From Candidatus Krumholzibacteriia bacterium (GTDB lineage Bacteria; Krumholzibacteriota; Krumholzibacteriia; LZORAL124-64-63): 5,349 nucleotides of DNA. The DNA is taken from NCBI GenBank assembly GCA_030632925.1, contig DAOVTU010000266.1:1-5349 (forward strand), written 5' to 3'. A model generated the notes under the pieces. That model saw nothing but the letters and a program-made list of their open reading frames with translations. It was not told the origin of the DNA and did no database searches. Positions 1 to 5,349 of the stretch are shown piece after piece (positions within the stretch are counted from its first letter, which is position 1; every line of letters starts with the position of its first letter). Made by a program: the position numbers and the translations under genes.

Positions 1-39
1 CTCGTACTTCGGTCGATTTGTTCAAGATGAACCTTGATG

Positions 40-67
40 AACATATTCTGTCCAATAACATATTCTG
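40..67. repeat. 11-bp direct repeat pair (AACATATTCTG)
   Basis: AACATATTCTG occurs exactly at 40-50 and again at 57-67, a start-to-start distance of 17 bases. A shorter pair, GATGAAC, sits just to the left at 26-32 and 36-42, spaced 10 bases apart. Repeats of this length at near-helical spacing upstream of a regulator gene are the sort of arrangement bound by a dimeric or tandem-binding transcription factor. OmpR/PhoB-family proteins typically bind direct repeats, so autoregulation is possible. The repeat itself is directly visible; the binding role is inference. Confidence 0.45.
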
Positions 68-160
68 GAAGTTTCATATTAACTCTTGTCGGAAGTAGCT
101 TGTCGCAACGTAGTAATTATTGTAGCAATTAAACCGCTGGTAAATGACAGGTCGGACGTT

Positions 161-169
161 TGGTATGAT
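161..169 (+). promoter_or_regulatory. Possible extended -10 promoter element for the regulator gene
   Basis: TGGTATGAT matches an extended -10 element (TGn followed by TATGAT, five of six bases of TATAAT). No good -35 hexamer lies at the usual 16-18 base spacing. ATGACA at 144-149 resembles TTGACA but leaves only 14 bases of spacer. Extended -10 promoters can work without a strong -35. A start about 7 bases downstream would give a leader of roughly 30 bases before the TTG at 206. Confidence 0.35.
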
Positions 170-191
170 AAACCCACTCCTGGTCCCCGTG

Positions 192-198
192 AAAGGTG
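192..198 (+). promoter_or_regulatory. Ribosome binding site that decides the TTG start at 206
   Basis: AAAGGTG lies 7 bases before the TTG at 206-208. It is the only purine-rich anti-16S match near any in-frame start of this gene, and the protein begins its first receiver strand a few residues later. This favours 206 over the more distal TTG at 86. Confidence 0.5.
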
Positions 199-205
199 CC
201 TCGGT

Positions 206-886
206 TTGTCGGATACTAAAAGAACCGTATATGTCATCGAGTTGGCGGAAATCGGCAACGATGAGCTGAAGGCCGCCTTGGTGGCCGATGGCTTTGATGT
301 CGTCTCGTACGAAACATCTGAAAAGATTCTGAATTCACCTGCCGACAGCCCACCGGATCTGATCATTCTCAGCCTGCAGGGAGATCAGGACGGGGGCTCG
401 GCCCTGTGCCGGGATCTTCGGCGGGCGTACCCCCAAAGTGGCATCTGCCTGATCCACGATGATCTCTCCGAATGGGAAGAATCCGTGGCCCTCGAACTCG
501 GGGCCGACGCCGTGCTCGCTCGTCCGGCCGCACCACGGCGTATTTTGGCCCAGGTCAGGGCCCTGTTGCGCCGGCAGGGCGGACAGCCCTCTGCACGCCT
601 GCAATTGATGGCGGGCACCCGGATGGTCGAAGTGGGCGGCCAGTCGATACTGCTCACTGATGCCGAATTCGAATTGATGAGTCTGTTGGCCGGGAAGCCC
701 GGAGTTGTTGTCAGCCGCGACAGGATTTCCCAGCATCTGAGTGGTCTGGCTTATGACGGTTGCAACCGGGCGATTGATCTGCGCGTCGCCCGCATCCGGC
801 TCAAGTTGGGAGACGATGCCCGGCGCCCGACTTTCATCCGCACCGTGCGCGGTGAAGGCTATATGCTCATGACAGACGACACCTGA
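206..886 (+). CDS. OmpR/PhoB-type DNA-binding regulator with a degenerate (aspartate-less) receiver
   Basis: This 226-residue cytoplasmic transcription regulator has an N-terminal receiver-like domain (about 6-122) and a C-terminal winged-helix domain (about 130-222). The second domain ends in the family-typical RPTFIRTVRGEGYML stretch (208-222), with the recognition helix around 186-200. The receiver keeps its overall pattern (VYVIE, PDLIIL, ELGAD, ARPAAP) but not its chemistry. The phosphoacceptor Asp is Ser56, the acidic pair is Glu12-Leu13, the conserved Thr/Ser is His84 and the conserved Lys is Arg106. Phosphorylation is therefore unlikely, and activity may be set by expression level, dimerisation or a bound ligand. 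I chose the TTG at 206 for its ribosome binding site and because the domain begins there; the frame is open back to 86. No kinase gene is adjacent. The EF-hand gene follows after 123 bases with no terminator seen, so the two may share a transcript. The target genes cannot be told. Confidence 0.88.
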   Translation: MSDTKRTVYVIELAEIGNDELKAALVADGFDVVSYETSEKILNSPADSPPDLIILSLQGDQDGGSALCRDLRRAYPQSGICLIHDDLSEWEESVALELGADAVLARPAAPRRILAQVRALLRRQGGQPSARLQLMAGTRMVEVGGQSILLTDAEFELMSLLAGKPGVVVSRDRISQHLSGLAYDGCNRAIDLRVARIRLKLGDDARRPTFIRTVRGEGYMLMTDDT

Positions 887-970
887 TACAAAATCACAAC
901 AGTCACCGGAACGAATCCTGCTTTTCCCCCTACTCAATGAACCGGCACACGGTCGGCTCAATTTTGGACT

Positions 971-989
971 CAGCCTGATGACAGGGCTG
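971..989 (+). other. Small hairpin just upstream of the EF-hand gene's ribosome binding site
   Basis: CAGCCTG (971-977) can pair with CAGGGCTG (982-989), with one bulged G and a 4-base loop ATGA. The fold ends about 8 bases before the AGGGA at 997-1001 that serves the ATG at 1010. No T-run follows, so it does not look like a terminator. It might influence translation of the EF-hand gene or may be chance. Confidence 0.2.
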
Positions 990-1009
990 GGTGGGAAGGG
1001 AAGATACTC

Positions 1010-1420
1010 ATGATTCAATCTGTTTCAGGCATGGGCGGGGGCATGATGCGCATGCAAGGCGCTCAAGGTGGCCAAGGCCCTCAGGCGGCGTTCAACAAGA
1101 TTGATGCCGACGGGGATGGTGCCGTCAGCAGCGCCGAATTGCAGACCCTGTCCGACATGATGGCGGAGAAAATGGGGGACAAAGCGCCTTCAGCTGATGA
1201 TCTGATGGCGAAATTCGATGGTGACGGCGACGGTGCCATGAGTTTTGCCGAATTTGAATCCGCCCGGCCCCAGGGGCCGCCAGACGGCGGCATGTCCGCC
1301 GGTATGATACCGCCCGGCAAGGGTTATGGGAAAGCCAACCAAATGGACCTCAGCAGTCTGTTTGCCGAGAGCGAGGACGAGGCCGAATCCGAGGAGGACA
1401 GCCTCTACGCCTACGCTTGA
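1010..1420 (+). CDS. Small EF-hand calcium-binding protein with acidic C-terminus
   Basis: This 136-residue protein carries two canonical 12-residue EF-hand loops. Loop 1 is DADGDGAVSSAE (32-43) and loop 2 is DGDGDGAMSFAE (70-81). Both have Asp at positions 1, 3 and 5, Gly at 6 and Glu at 12, so both should bind Ca2+. The N-terminus (1-28) is rich in Met, Gly and Gln and has no hydrophobic signal peptide. After loop 2 comes a Pro/Gly/Met linker (86-108), then a strongly acidic stretch (119-130) and a LYAYA end. I recall similar small bacterial proteins with paired EF-hands followed by an RPxGPP-like linker; their function is generally unknown. A Ca2+ sensor or buffer role is inference. The start has a good ribosome binding site (AGGGA at 997-1001, 8 bases away). 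The gene follows the regulator gene on the same strand and is closed by a strong hairpin. Confidence 0.85.
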   Translation: MIQSVSGMGGGMMRMQGAQGGQGPQAAFNKIDADGDGAVSSAELQTLSDMMAEKMGDKAPSADDLMAKFDGDGDGAMSFAEFESARPQGPPDGGMSAGMIPPGKGYGKANQMDLSSLFAESEDEAESEEDSLYAYA

Positions 1421-1427
1421 ATTAAGA

Positions 1428-1455
1428 ACAGGCCGGAGCTTCGGCTCCGGCCTGT
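1428..1455. terminator. Strong TTCG-loop hairpin, probable bidirectional terminator
   Basis: ACAGGCCGGAGC (1428-1439) pairs perfectly with GCTCCGGCCTGT (1444-1455) around a TTCG loop closed by C-G, the extra-stable cUUCGg tetraloop in RNA. It starts 8 bases after the EF-hand stop codon. The + side is followed only by a mild T-containing stretch (ATCACTTTGTAT). Read on the - strand the hairpin is followed by TTCTTAATTC, and it lies 45 bases past the MATE stop codon. It sits between two convergent genes and probably serves both. Confidence 0.75.
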
Positions 1456-1499
1456 ATCACTTTGTATCGCGATGCCTTAAAACCGGGGTGATGTGGTTG

Positions 1500-2945
1500 T
1501 CATTTGATCGATTCCCCGCCAAAAATATTCCTCTCCCGCCACTTCCCTGACTCGAACCGCCGCCACATCAAATACCCCTGCGCCAGATAAGCAACCGAGG
1601 CACCCATCCAGGCTGCGAACACGTCGCCGCCCTGATACACGATGATAAACCAGGTCAGCGGGATGAACCCAAACCACATCAGGCCCAGGGTGACGAGCAT
1701 CGTATAGACGGTGTCGCCGGCGCCCTGCAGGATGCCGCTGCTGAGCATGCGCAGGCCGTCAAAATATTGGAACACTGCTGCGGCAATGGCCAGCCCCGCG
1801 CCCAGCGCCAACACTTCAGGATCGTTGCTGAAAATCTGGAACAGATGGTCCCGCAACAGGATGATCACCACCGCCAAAGCCAGCGAGTAGTAAGTGCCCA
1901 CCTTGTAGGTCTGTCGCCCATAGTGGGCGGCACGGTCGGGCCGTCCCGCACCGATTTCATTGCCCGTCAGCACACTGGCTGCCGTGGTCAAACCCCACAT
2001 GGGCATGAAACTGAAGGACAGCAGTTGGATCGTGATCTGGCTGGCCGCCAGTTGCACCGCACTGATGGTCCCGATGAAAATCGTGAACATCAGGAAGCCA
2101 CCCATGTCGATGAAGCCTTCGAAGGCGGCCGGCAAGCCGACCCGAACCATGCGGCTGATGGCATGAAATTGGGGGCGGCGCGGCTTGTGGATGTTGTACT
2201 TCTCGCGCAGGCGCGGCTCCAGTGCCCACACAATCAAGGCCAGGGCGTTGATCACCGTGCCGACACTTGTGCCGATGGCCGCGCCCTTGACGCCCATCGC
2301 CGGCACCGCCAGCCAGGTCTGGCCAAAGGCCTCGAATCCGCTCCAGCCATAAATCAGCCACACATCCAGCAGGATGTTCACCGCGTTGCCGATGATGCCG
2401 GCGTACATGGGCACGCGCACGTCGCGGCGGCCCTGGAAGAAACCCATCAGGGCAAAAATGAGCTGGGTGAAAACCGCGCTCATGCTGCGCCATCTGATAT
2501 AGACGTAGGTCAGTTCCTGCACTTCGACCGGGTTGTGGGTCCAGGGCAGCACGAGATAGCTGTAGTAGCCCAGCACCTGCAGAACCAAACCCGCGATGAT
2601 GGCGATGTACACACCCTGCCAGGCGTAGTGCGCCACATTCTGGTGGTCTTGGCGTCCGTGGCTCTGGCTGACAAAAGTGCCGGTGATGCGGCTCAGGTTG
2701 TTGAACAGCGAGTAGGTGGCCCAGGTGAGCATGCCGCCCAGTCCGACGGCGGCCAGCGAGACGCTGTTGACCCGGCCGATGAGCGCGGTGTCAACGGTCC
2801 ACATCAGGGTCTGCGACAACATGGTCAGGATGGTGGGTGTGGCCAGGGCCATGATCTCGCCGTAGTCGCGCACGACAAAGAGCCGCAGTTTGCGGCGAAG
2901 GGCGGTGTCTCCGGTGGGGCCGGTTTTTTGCTGCTCGGTGGTCAT
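1500..2945 (-). CDS. MATE-family multidrug/toxin efflux transporter
   Basis: This 481-residue inner-membrane protein has the usual MATE length and two six-helix halves. It belongs to the family that exports drugs, toxins or metabolites in exchange for Na+ or H+. The N-half opens with GEIMALATPTILTMLSQTLM and VDTALIGR (51-58). The C-half opens with RVGLPAAFEGFIDMGGFL (268-285), followed by TGNEIGAGRPDRA (327-339) and SGILQGAGDT (403-412). Asp52 in helix 1, Asp280 in helix 7 and Asp396 in helix 10 appear to line up with the cation-binding acidic residues known from Vibrio NorM; this is my by-eye alignment. The ATG at 2945 leaves a short charged leader before helix 1. The ribosome binding site is weak (GGACC repeats only). 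The gene converges on the EF-hand gene and diverges from aroA. Substrate cannot be predicted, and assignment to NorM or another subfamily is uncertain. Confidence 0.93.
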   Translation of the reverse strand: MTTEQQKTGPTGDTALRRKLRLFVVRDYGEIMALATPTILTMLSQTLMWTVDTALIGRVNSVSLAAVGLGGMLTWATYSLFNNLSRITGTFVSQSHGRQDHQNVAHYAWQGVYIAIIAGLVLQVLGYYSYLVLPWTHNPVEVQELTYVYIRWRSMSAVFTQLIFALMGFFQGRRDVRVPMYAGIIGNAVNILLDVWLIYGWSGFEAFGQTWLAVPAMGVKGAAIGTSVGTVINALALIVWALEPRLREKYNIHKPRRPQFHAISRMVRVGLPAAFEGFIDMGGFLMFTIFIGTISAVQLAASQITIQLLSFSFMPMWGLTTAASVLTGNEIGAGRPDRAAHYGRQTYKVGTYYSLALAVVIILLRDHLFQIFSNDPEVLALGAGLAIAAAVFQYFDGLRMLSSGILQGAGDTVYTMLVTLGLMWFGFIPLTWFIIVYQGGDVFAAWMGASVAYLAQGYLMWRRFESGKWRERNIFGGESIK

Positions 2946-3091
2946 GGTCCGGTCCGGGAATCTCGGCGAGATACCGTGTTGCGCGCGTGACTTGTAATGG
3001 CTGTTCCTTTATCTTTCACAAAATCATGGCAACCAGGGGCCATCAGGTCCAGCTAAAGATCCGAAATTCGATTCCGTCGGGAGGCGACGTC
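2946..3091. promoter_or_regulatory. Divergent control region between the MATE gene and aroA
   Basis: The stretch separates two divergent genes and must carry both promoters. It includes an AT-rich core at about 2990-3025. TGTAAT at 2993-2998 matches five of six -10 bases on the + strand but lacks a good -35. On the - strand TTGTGA (complement of 3016-3021) could be a -35 but lacks a convincing -10. The aroA frame is open through much of it, with possible starts at GTG 2987 and ATG 3026. Neither has a ribosome binding site, so I treat it as untranslated leader. Confidence 0.4.
3079..3084 (+). promoter_or_regulatory. Ideal ribosome binding site ahead of a CTG codon (aroA)
   Basis: GGGAGG is the best Shine-Dalgarno match in the window. 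Seven bases downstream, in the aroA frame, stands CTG at 3092-3094. No ATG, GTG or TTG lies at a usable distance. This is the main reason for proposing a CTG start for aroA. Confidence 0.5.
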
Positions 3092-4456
3092 CTGAATTCC
3101 GCCACGAATTCCAATCAGCCCCGCATCCTGCCGCGTGCCTACGCACCGTTGACCGGAAGTGTTGCCGTGCCCGGTGACAAATCCGTTTCGCACCGCGTGG
3201 CCTTGCTGGGTTTGCTGGCCGACGCGCCCTGTGAAGCAACCGGGTGGCTGGTCAGCGAAGACACTTTGGCCAGCCTCAAGGCCGTTGAAGCTTTGGGGGC
3301 CAGGGTCGAGCGCGAGGACGACCGCGTCACGGTTACGCCACCGAAAGTGCGCCCCACCGCCGACGTGACCATCGACTGCGGCAATAGTGGGACCACTTGC
3401 CGCCTGCTTTGTGGCCTGCTGGCAGGATGGCTTCCGGTCGGTGTCAGCGCCACCCTCAGCGGCGACGCCTCTCTGAGCACCCGCCCCATGAACCGCGTGG
3501 TCGATCCATTGCGCAGCGTGGGGGCGGACATCACCTTCCTCGGAAATCCCGGCTGCTTGCCACTGCGCGTGACCGGCGCGGCCTTGCGCGGGGGCCACCA
3601 CGACTTGCCCGTGCCTTCGGCCCAGGTGAAATCGGCACTGTTGTTGGCGGGGCTGTACGCCGAAGGCGCGACCACCATATCGGGGGGTGGCAACAGCCGC
3701 GACCACACCGAATTGCTGCTGCAGACGATGGGCGTGTCGTGTGCCCCTGGCGACTCCGGCGCAGAGTTGGCAATTGTCGCAGGCCAATCTCTCAAGGCTT
3801 TCACCATCGAGGTGCCCGGCGATCCTTCGACCGCCGCGTTCTTTCACGTGGCGGCCGCCCTGGTACCGGGATCAAATCTCCTGACCACGGGCCTGAGCCT
3901 GAACCCGACCCGCATTGGCGCCCTGGACGTCTTGCGCCGGGCTGGCGTTCAAGTTGAAATCGAAAACCCCCACGGCCCGCCCGGCGGGGAACCCCTGGGT
4001 GATGTGCGAATCTTGCAAGCACCTCTGCAACCGTTCACCATCACCGAACCGGACGTGCCCGCCCTTGTCGACGAGATCCCCATCCTGGCCGTGTTGGCCA
4101 CCGCGGCAACTGGCGAGTCGCTCATCACGGGCGCAGCCGAGTTGAGAGTGAAGGAGTCGGACCGTCTGGCGATCATGGCGGCCAACCTGGGCCAACTCGG
4201 TGCTGCCGTCGCCGAACTGCCCGATGGTTTGCAAATCACAGGCCCGACAACCTTGCGCGGGGGATCAAAGGACCTACCATTGATGCTGCCCACTGCGGGC
4301 GACCATCGCATGGCCATGGCCATGGCCGTCGCCGCGTTGGTCAGTGAAGGTGAAATCACTCTTGATGATTTTTCCTGTGTGGCGGTATCCTTTCCCCACT
4401 TCTTTGCGACGTTTGCTACAATTCTCGGCGATGGCATTTCGGACCGTCCGTTCTAA
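3092..4456 (+). CDS. aroA: 3-phosphoshikimate 1-carboxyvinyltransferase (EPSP synthase), class II-like
   Basis: AroA joins shikimate-3-phosphate and phosphoenolpyruvate to form EPSP, the sixth step of the shikimate pathway, in the cytoplasm. From the CTG at 3092 it has 454 residues, close to the family norm. Visible active-site motifs, numbered from there, are PGDKSVSHR (27-35, Lys30 and Arg35), GNSGTTCRL (97-105), RPMNRV (131-136), SAQVK (176-180), NPTRIG (271-276), VDEIP (326-330, catalytic Asp327), LRVKESDRL (351-359) and DHRMAMA (404-410). GDKS, RDHTE, SAQVK and NPTR together are the pattern used to define class II enzymes such as Agrobacterium CP4. Gly100, at the Escherichia coli Gly96 position, is kept, whereas CP4 has Ala. 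Leu105 stands where E. coli has Pro101. The frame also has upstream starts at ATG 3026 (476 residues) and GTG 2987 (489), both without a ribosome binding site. tyrS follows on the same strand. The function is secure; the start is not. Confidence 0.95.
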   Translation: MNSATNSNQPRILPRAYAPLTGSVAVPGDKSVSHRVALLGLLADAPCEATGWLVSEDTLASLKAVEALGARVEREDDRVTVTPPKVRPTADVTIDCGNSGTTCRLLCGLLAGWLPVGVSATLSGDASLSTRPMNRVVDPLRSVGADITFLGNPGCLPLRVTGAALRGGHHDLPVPSAQVKSALLLAGLYAEGATTISGGGNSRDHTELLLQTMGVSCAPGDSGAELAIVAGQSLKAFTIEVPGDPSTAAFFHVAAALVPGSNLLTTGLSLNPTRIGALDVLRRAGVQVEIENPHGPPGGEPLGDVRILQAPLQPFTITEPDVPALVDEIPILAVLATAATGESLITGAAELRVKESDRLAIMAANLGQLGAAVAELPDGLQITGPTTLRGGSKDLPLMLPTAGDHRMAMAMAVAALVSEGEITLDDFSCVAVSFPHFFATFATILGDGISDRPF

Positions 4457-4576
4457 CGTGGAGGGATCTTCTTCGGAAGTCTCCTGTCAGGACCACTGCA
4501 GAGGGCGGGCGGCCTGAAGCGCCATCGGTCGAGAACAGATTGAAAATTCCCGAACCGCAACCGAATGGACAGGATC
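4457..4576 (+). other. Spacer between aroA and tyrS
   Basis: This 120-base gap holds the small hairpin at its left end, a GC-rich middle and an AT-richer patch around 4537-4550. TTGAAA at 4540-4545 resembles a -35 box but no -10 lies at the right distance. I see no T-box-like or other recognisable leader, so tyrS may be read through from aroA or use a promoter I cannot see. Confidence 0.3.
4460..4484 (+). other. TTCG hairpin in the aroA-tyrS spacer
   Basis: CTTC (4468-4471) pairs with GAAG (4476-4479) around a TTCG loop closed by C-G. The outer GGAG (4460-4463) can pair with CTCC (4481-4484) across an uneven internal bulge. It begins 4 bases after the aroA stop. No T-run follows, so it is not a classic intrinsic terminator. 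It could protect the aroA 3' end or pause polymerase. Confidence 0.35.
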
Positions 4577-5349
4577 ATGAGCCAGGCTGCACAGCCCACC
4601 CCCGAGTTTGCTTCCTTTGTCGAAGAAATGAAATGGCGCGGCTTCTTCGAGCAGTGCACTGACGAAGAGAGCCTGACCCAGCTGATGGCCGACGAAACAG
4701 TCACCGCCTACATCGGATTTGACCCGACGGCCGACAGCCTGCACGTGGGCAGCCTGGTGCCGATCATGGGTCTGGTGCACCTGCAAGCCTATGGCCACAA
4801 ACCCATCGCCATTGTCGGTGGCGCAACCGCCATGGTGGGCGACCCGAGCGGAAAAACGGAACTGCGCAAGATGGCCACCCTGGAAACCATCGAGGAAAAT
4901 CTGGCCGGCGTGAAGGCCCAACTCAGCCATTTTATCCGGTTTGGCGAAGGCCCCAGCGACGGACTGATGCTCAACAACGCCGACTGGTTGCGCCAGTGGG
5001 GCTACATCGATTTCCTGCGCGACGTGGGCCGTCACTTCAGCGTCAACCAGATGCTGACCCGCGACTCGGTCAAGAGCCGCATGGAAACGGGCCTCAGCTT
5101 CATCGAGTTCAACTACATGATCCTGCAGGCCTACGATTTCATGGTCCTCAACCGCGACTACGGCTGCCGCCTGCAGATGGGGGGCAACGACCAGTGGGGC
5201 AACATCTGTTCGGGCATTGATCTGAGCCGGCGCGTGAACCGCAACGAGGTGTACGGGTTGACTTACCCGCTGATCATGACCGCCAGCGGGGAGAAAATGG
5301 GCAAGACCGCCGCCGGCGCCGTGTGGTTGGATGCCAAGCGCACTTCGCC
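4577..5349 (+). CDS. tyrS: Tyrosyl-tRNA synthetase, N-terminal part (cut by window edge)
   Basis: TyrRS attaches tyrosine to tRNA-Tyr in the cytoplasm for translation. The visible 257 residues are the class I catalytic domain. YIGFDPTADSLHVGSL (45-60) carries the HIGH-type motif as HVGS (56-59). GDPSGK is at 88-93. FNYMILQAYDF (178-188) supplies the tyrosine-binding Tyr180, Gln184 and Asp187. MGGNDQWGN (201-209) is intact, and the KMSKS-type loop reads KMGKT (240-244). The rest of the protein, usually about 400-430 residues with a C-terminal S4-like tRNA-binding domain, lies beyond the edge. I chose the ATG at 4577 because GGACAGGA lies at 4567-4574. An in-frame ATG at 4565 adds four residues but has no ribosome binding site. 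The gene follows aroA by 120 bases on the same strand. Confidence 0.96.
   Translation, partial: MSQAAQPTPEFASFVEEMKWRGFFEQCTDEESLTQLMADETVTAYIGFDPTADSLHVGSLVPIMGLVHLQAYGHKPIAIVGGATAMVGDPSGKTELRKMATLETIEENLAGVKAQLSHFIRFGEGPSDGLMLNNADWLRQWGYIDFLRDVGRHFSVNQMLTRDSVKSRMETGLSFIEFNYMILQAYDFMVLNRDYGCRLQMGGNDQWGNICSGIDLSRRVNRNEVYGLTYPLIMTASGEKMGKTAAGAVWLDAKRTS

Larger units (their letters stand above)
1..205. other. AT-rich leader upstream of the regulator gene, no gene recognised
   Basis: This stretch is visibly richer in A and T than the rest of the window and I see no convincing gene in it. The regulator frame stays open back to a TTG at 86, but no good ribosome binding site precedes that codon, and the 40 extra residues do not resemble a receiver domain. 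A second frame is open from the left edge to a TAG at 96-98. It could be the tail of an upstream gene but gives a nondescript peptide. The stretch holds a direct repeat (40-67) and an extended -10-like box (161-169), so I read it as the control region of the regulator gene. Confidence 0.5.

Noticed and set aside
3..98. Open frame from the left edge ending at TAG 96-98, possibly the tail of an upstream gene
   Set aside because: The 31-residue peptide has no recognisable features, its codons are AT-rich, and it overlaps the repeats; too little to call a gene.
335..1018. 227-codon open frame on the - strand across the regulator gene
   Set aside because: It is antisense to a clear regulator gene, has no recognisable domain, and is explained by G/C-rich third positions of the real gene.
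2115..2126. 12-bp perfect palindrome GCCTTCGAAGGC
   Set aside because: It lies within conserved MATE coding sequence (the LPAAFEGF segment), so codon content explains it.
1767..2990. 407-codon open frame on the + strand, rich in His, Gln and Gly
   Set aside because: It lies opposite the MATE gene. The composition is typical of an antisense shadow of a membrane protein gene, and no domain is visible.
3053..3847. 264-codon open frame on the - strand inside aroA
   Set aside because: It is opposite conserved AroA motifs and has low-complexity, shadow-like composition.
4310..4327. Three tandem copies of ATGGCC
   Set aside because: They encode the MAMAMA run after DHR, which is typical of EPSP synthases; not a functional DNA repeat.
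1..5349. CRISPR array, insertion sequence, tRNA or rRNA gene, phage or plasmid features
   Set aside because: I looked for regularly spaced repeats, transposase-like proteins, terminal inverted repeats and tRNA-like folds and saw none.

Overview
The window is a gene-dense stretch of bacterial chromosome. By eye it is about 60% GC, with a clearly AT-richer leader over roughly the first 205 bases. Gene content (OmpR-type winged-helix regulator, MATE efflux pump, AroA, TyrS) and the codon bias toward G/C at third positions fit a moderately GC-rich Gram-negative bacterium. Proteobacteria is my first guess, but nothing here fixes the phylum.

Layout. 1-205 is a non-coding leader with a direct repeat and an extended -10-like box. 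206-886 (+) encodes a 226-residue OmpR/PhoB-type regulator whose receiver domain has lost its phosphoacceptor aspartate and most of the other catalytic residues. 1010-1420 (+) encodes a 136-residue two-EF-hand protein with an acidic tail. A perfect 12-bp stem with a TTCG loop (1428-1455) follows and probably ends transcription for it, and also for the convergent gene. 1500-2945 (-) is a MATE multidrug/toxin exporter. It diverges from aroA (+, ends 4456), the EPSP synthase of the shikimate pathway. After a 120-base spacer with a small TTCG hairpin, tyrS (4577 onward, +) runs off the right edge with 257 residues visible.

How the genes relate. aroA and tyrS share a strand with no convincing terminator between them, so they may be one transcript. 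AroA feeds chorismate, the precursor of tyrosine, and TyrRS charges tRNA with tyrosine, but this link may be coincidental. The regulator and the EF-hand gene are 123 bases apart on one strand, with no terminator seen between them, so they may also be co-transcribed. No histidine kinase lies in view, which suits a regulator that does not rely on phosphorylation.

I do not see an obviously new multi-gene system. The points most worth a second look are the aspartate-less receiver regulator and its EF-hand neighbour, the likely CTG start of aroA with an ideal ribosome binding site, the class II-type AroA with a glycine at the glyphosate-critical position, and the 11-bp direct repeat in the leader.
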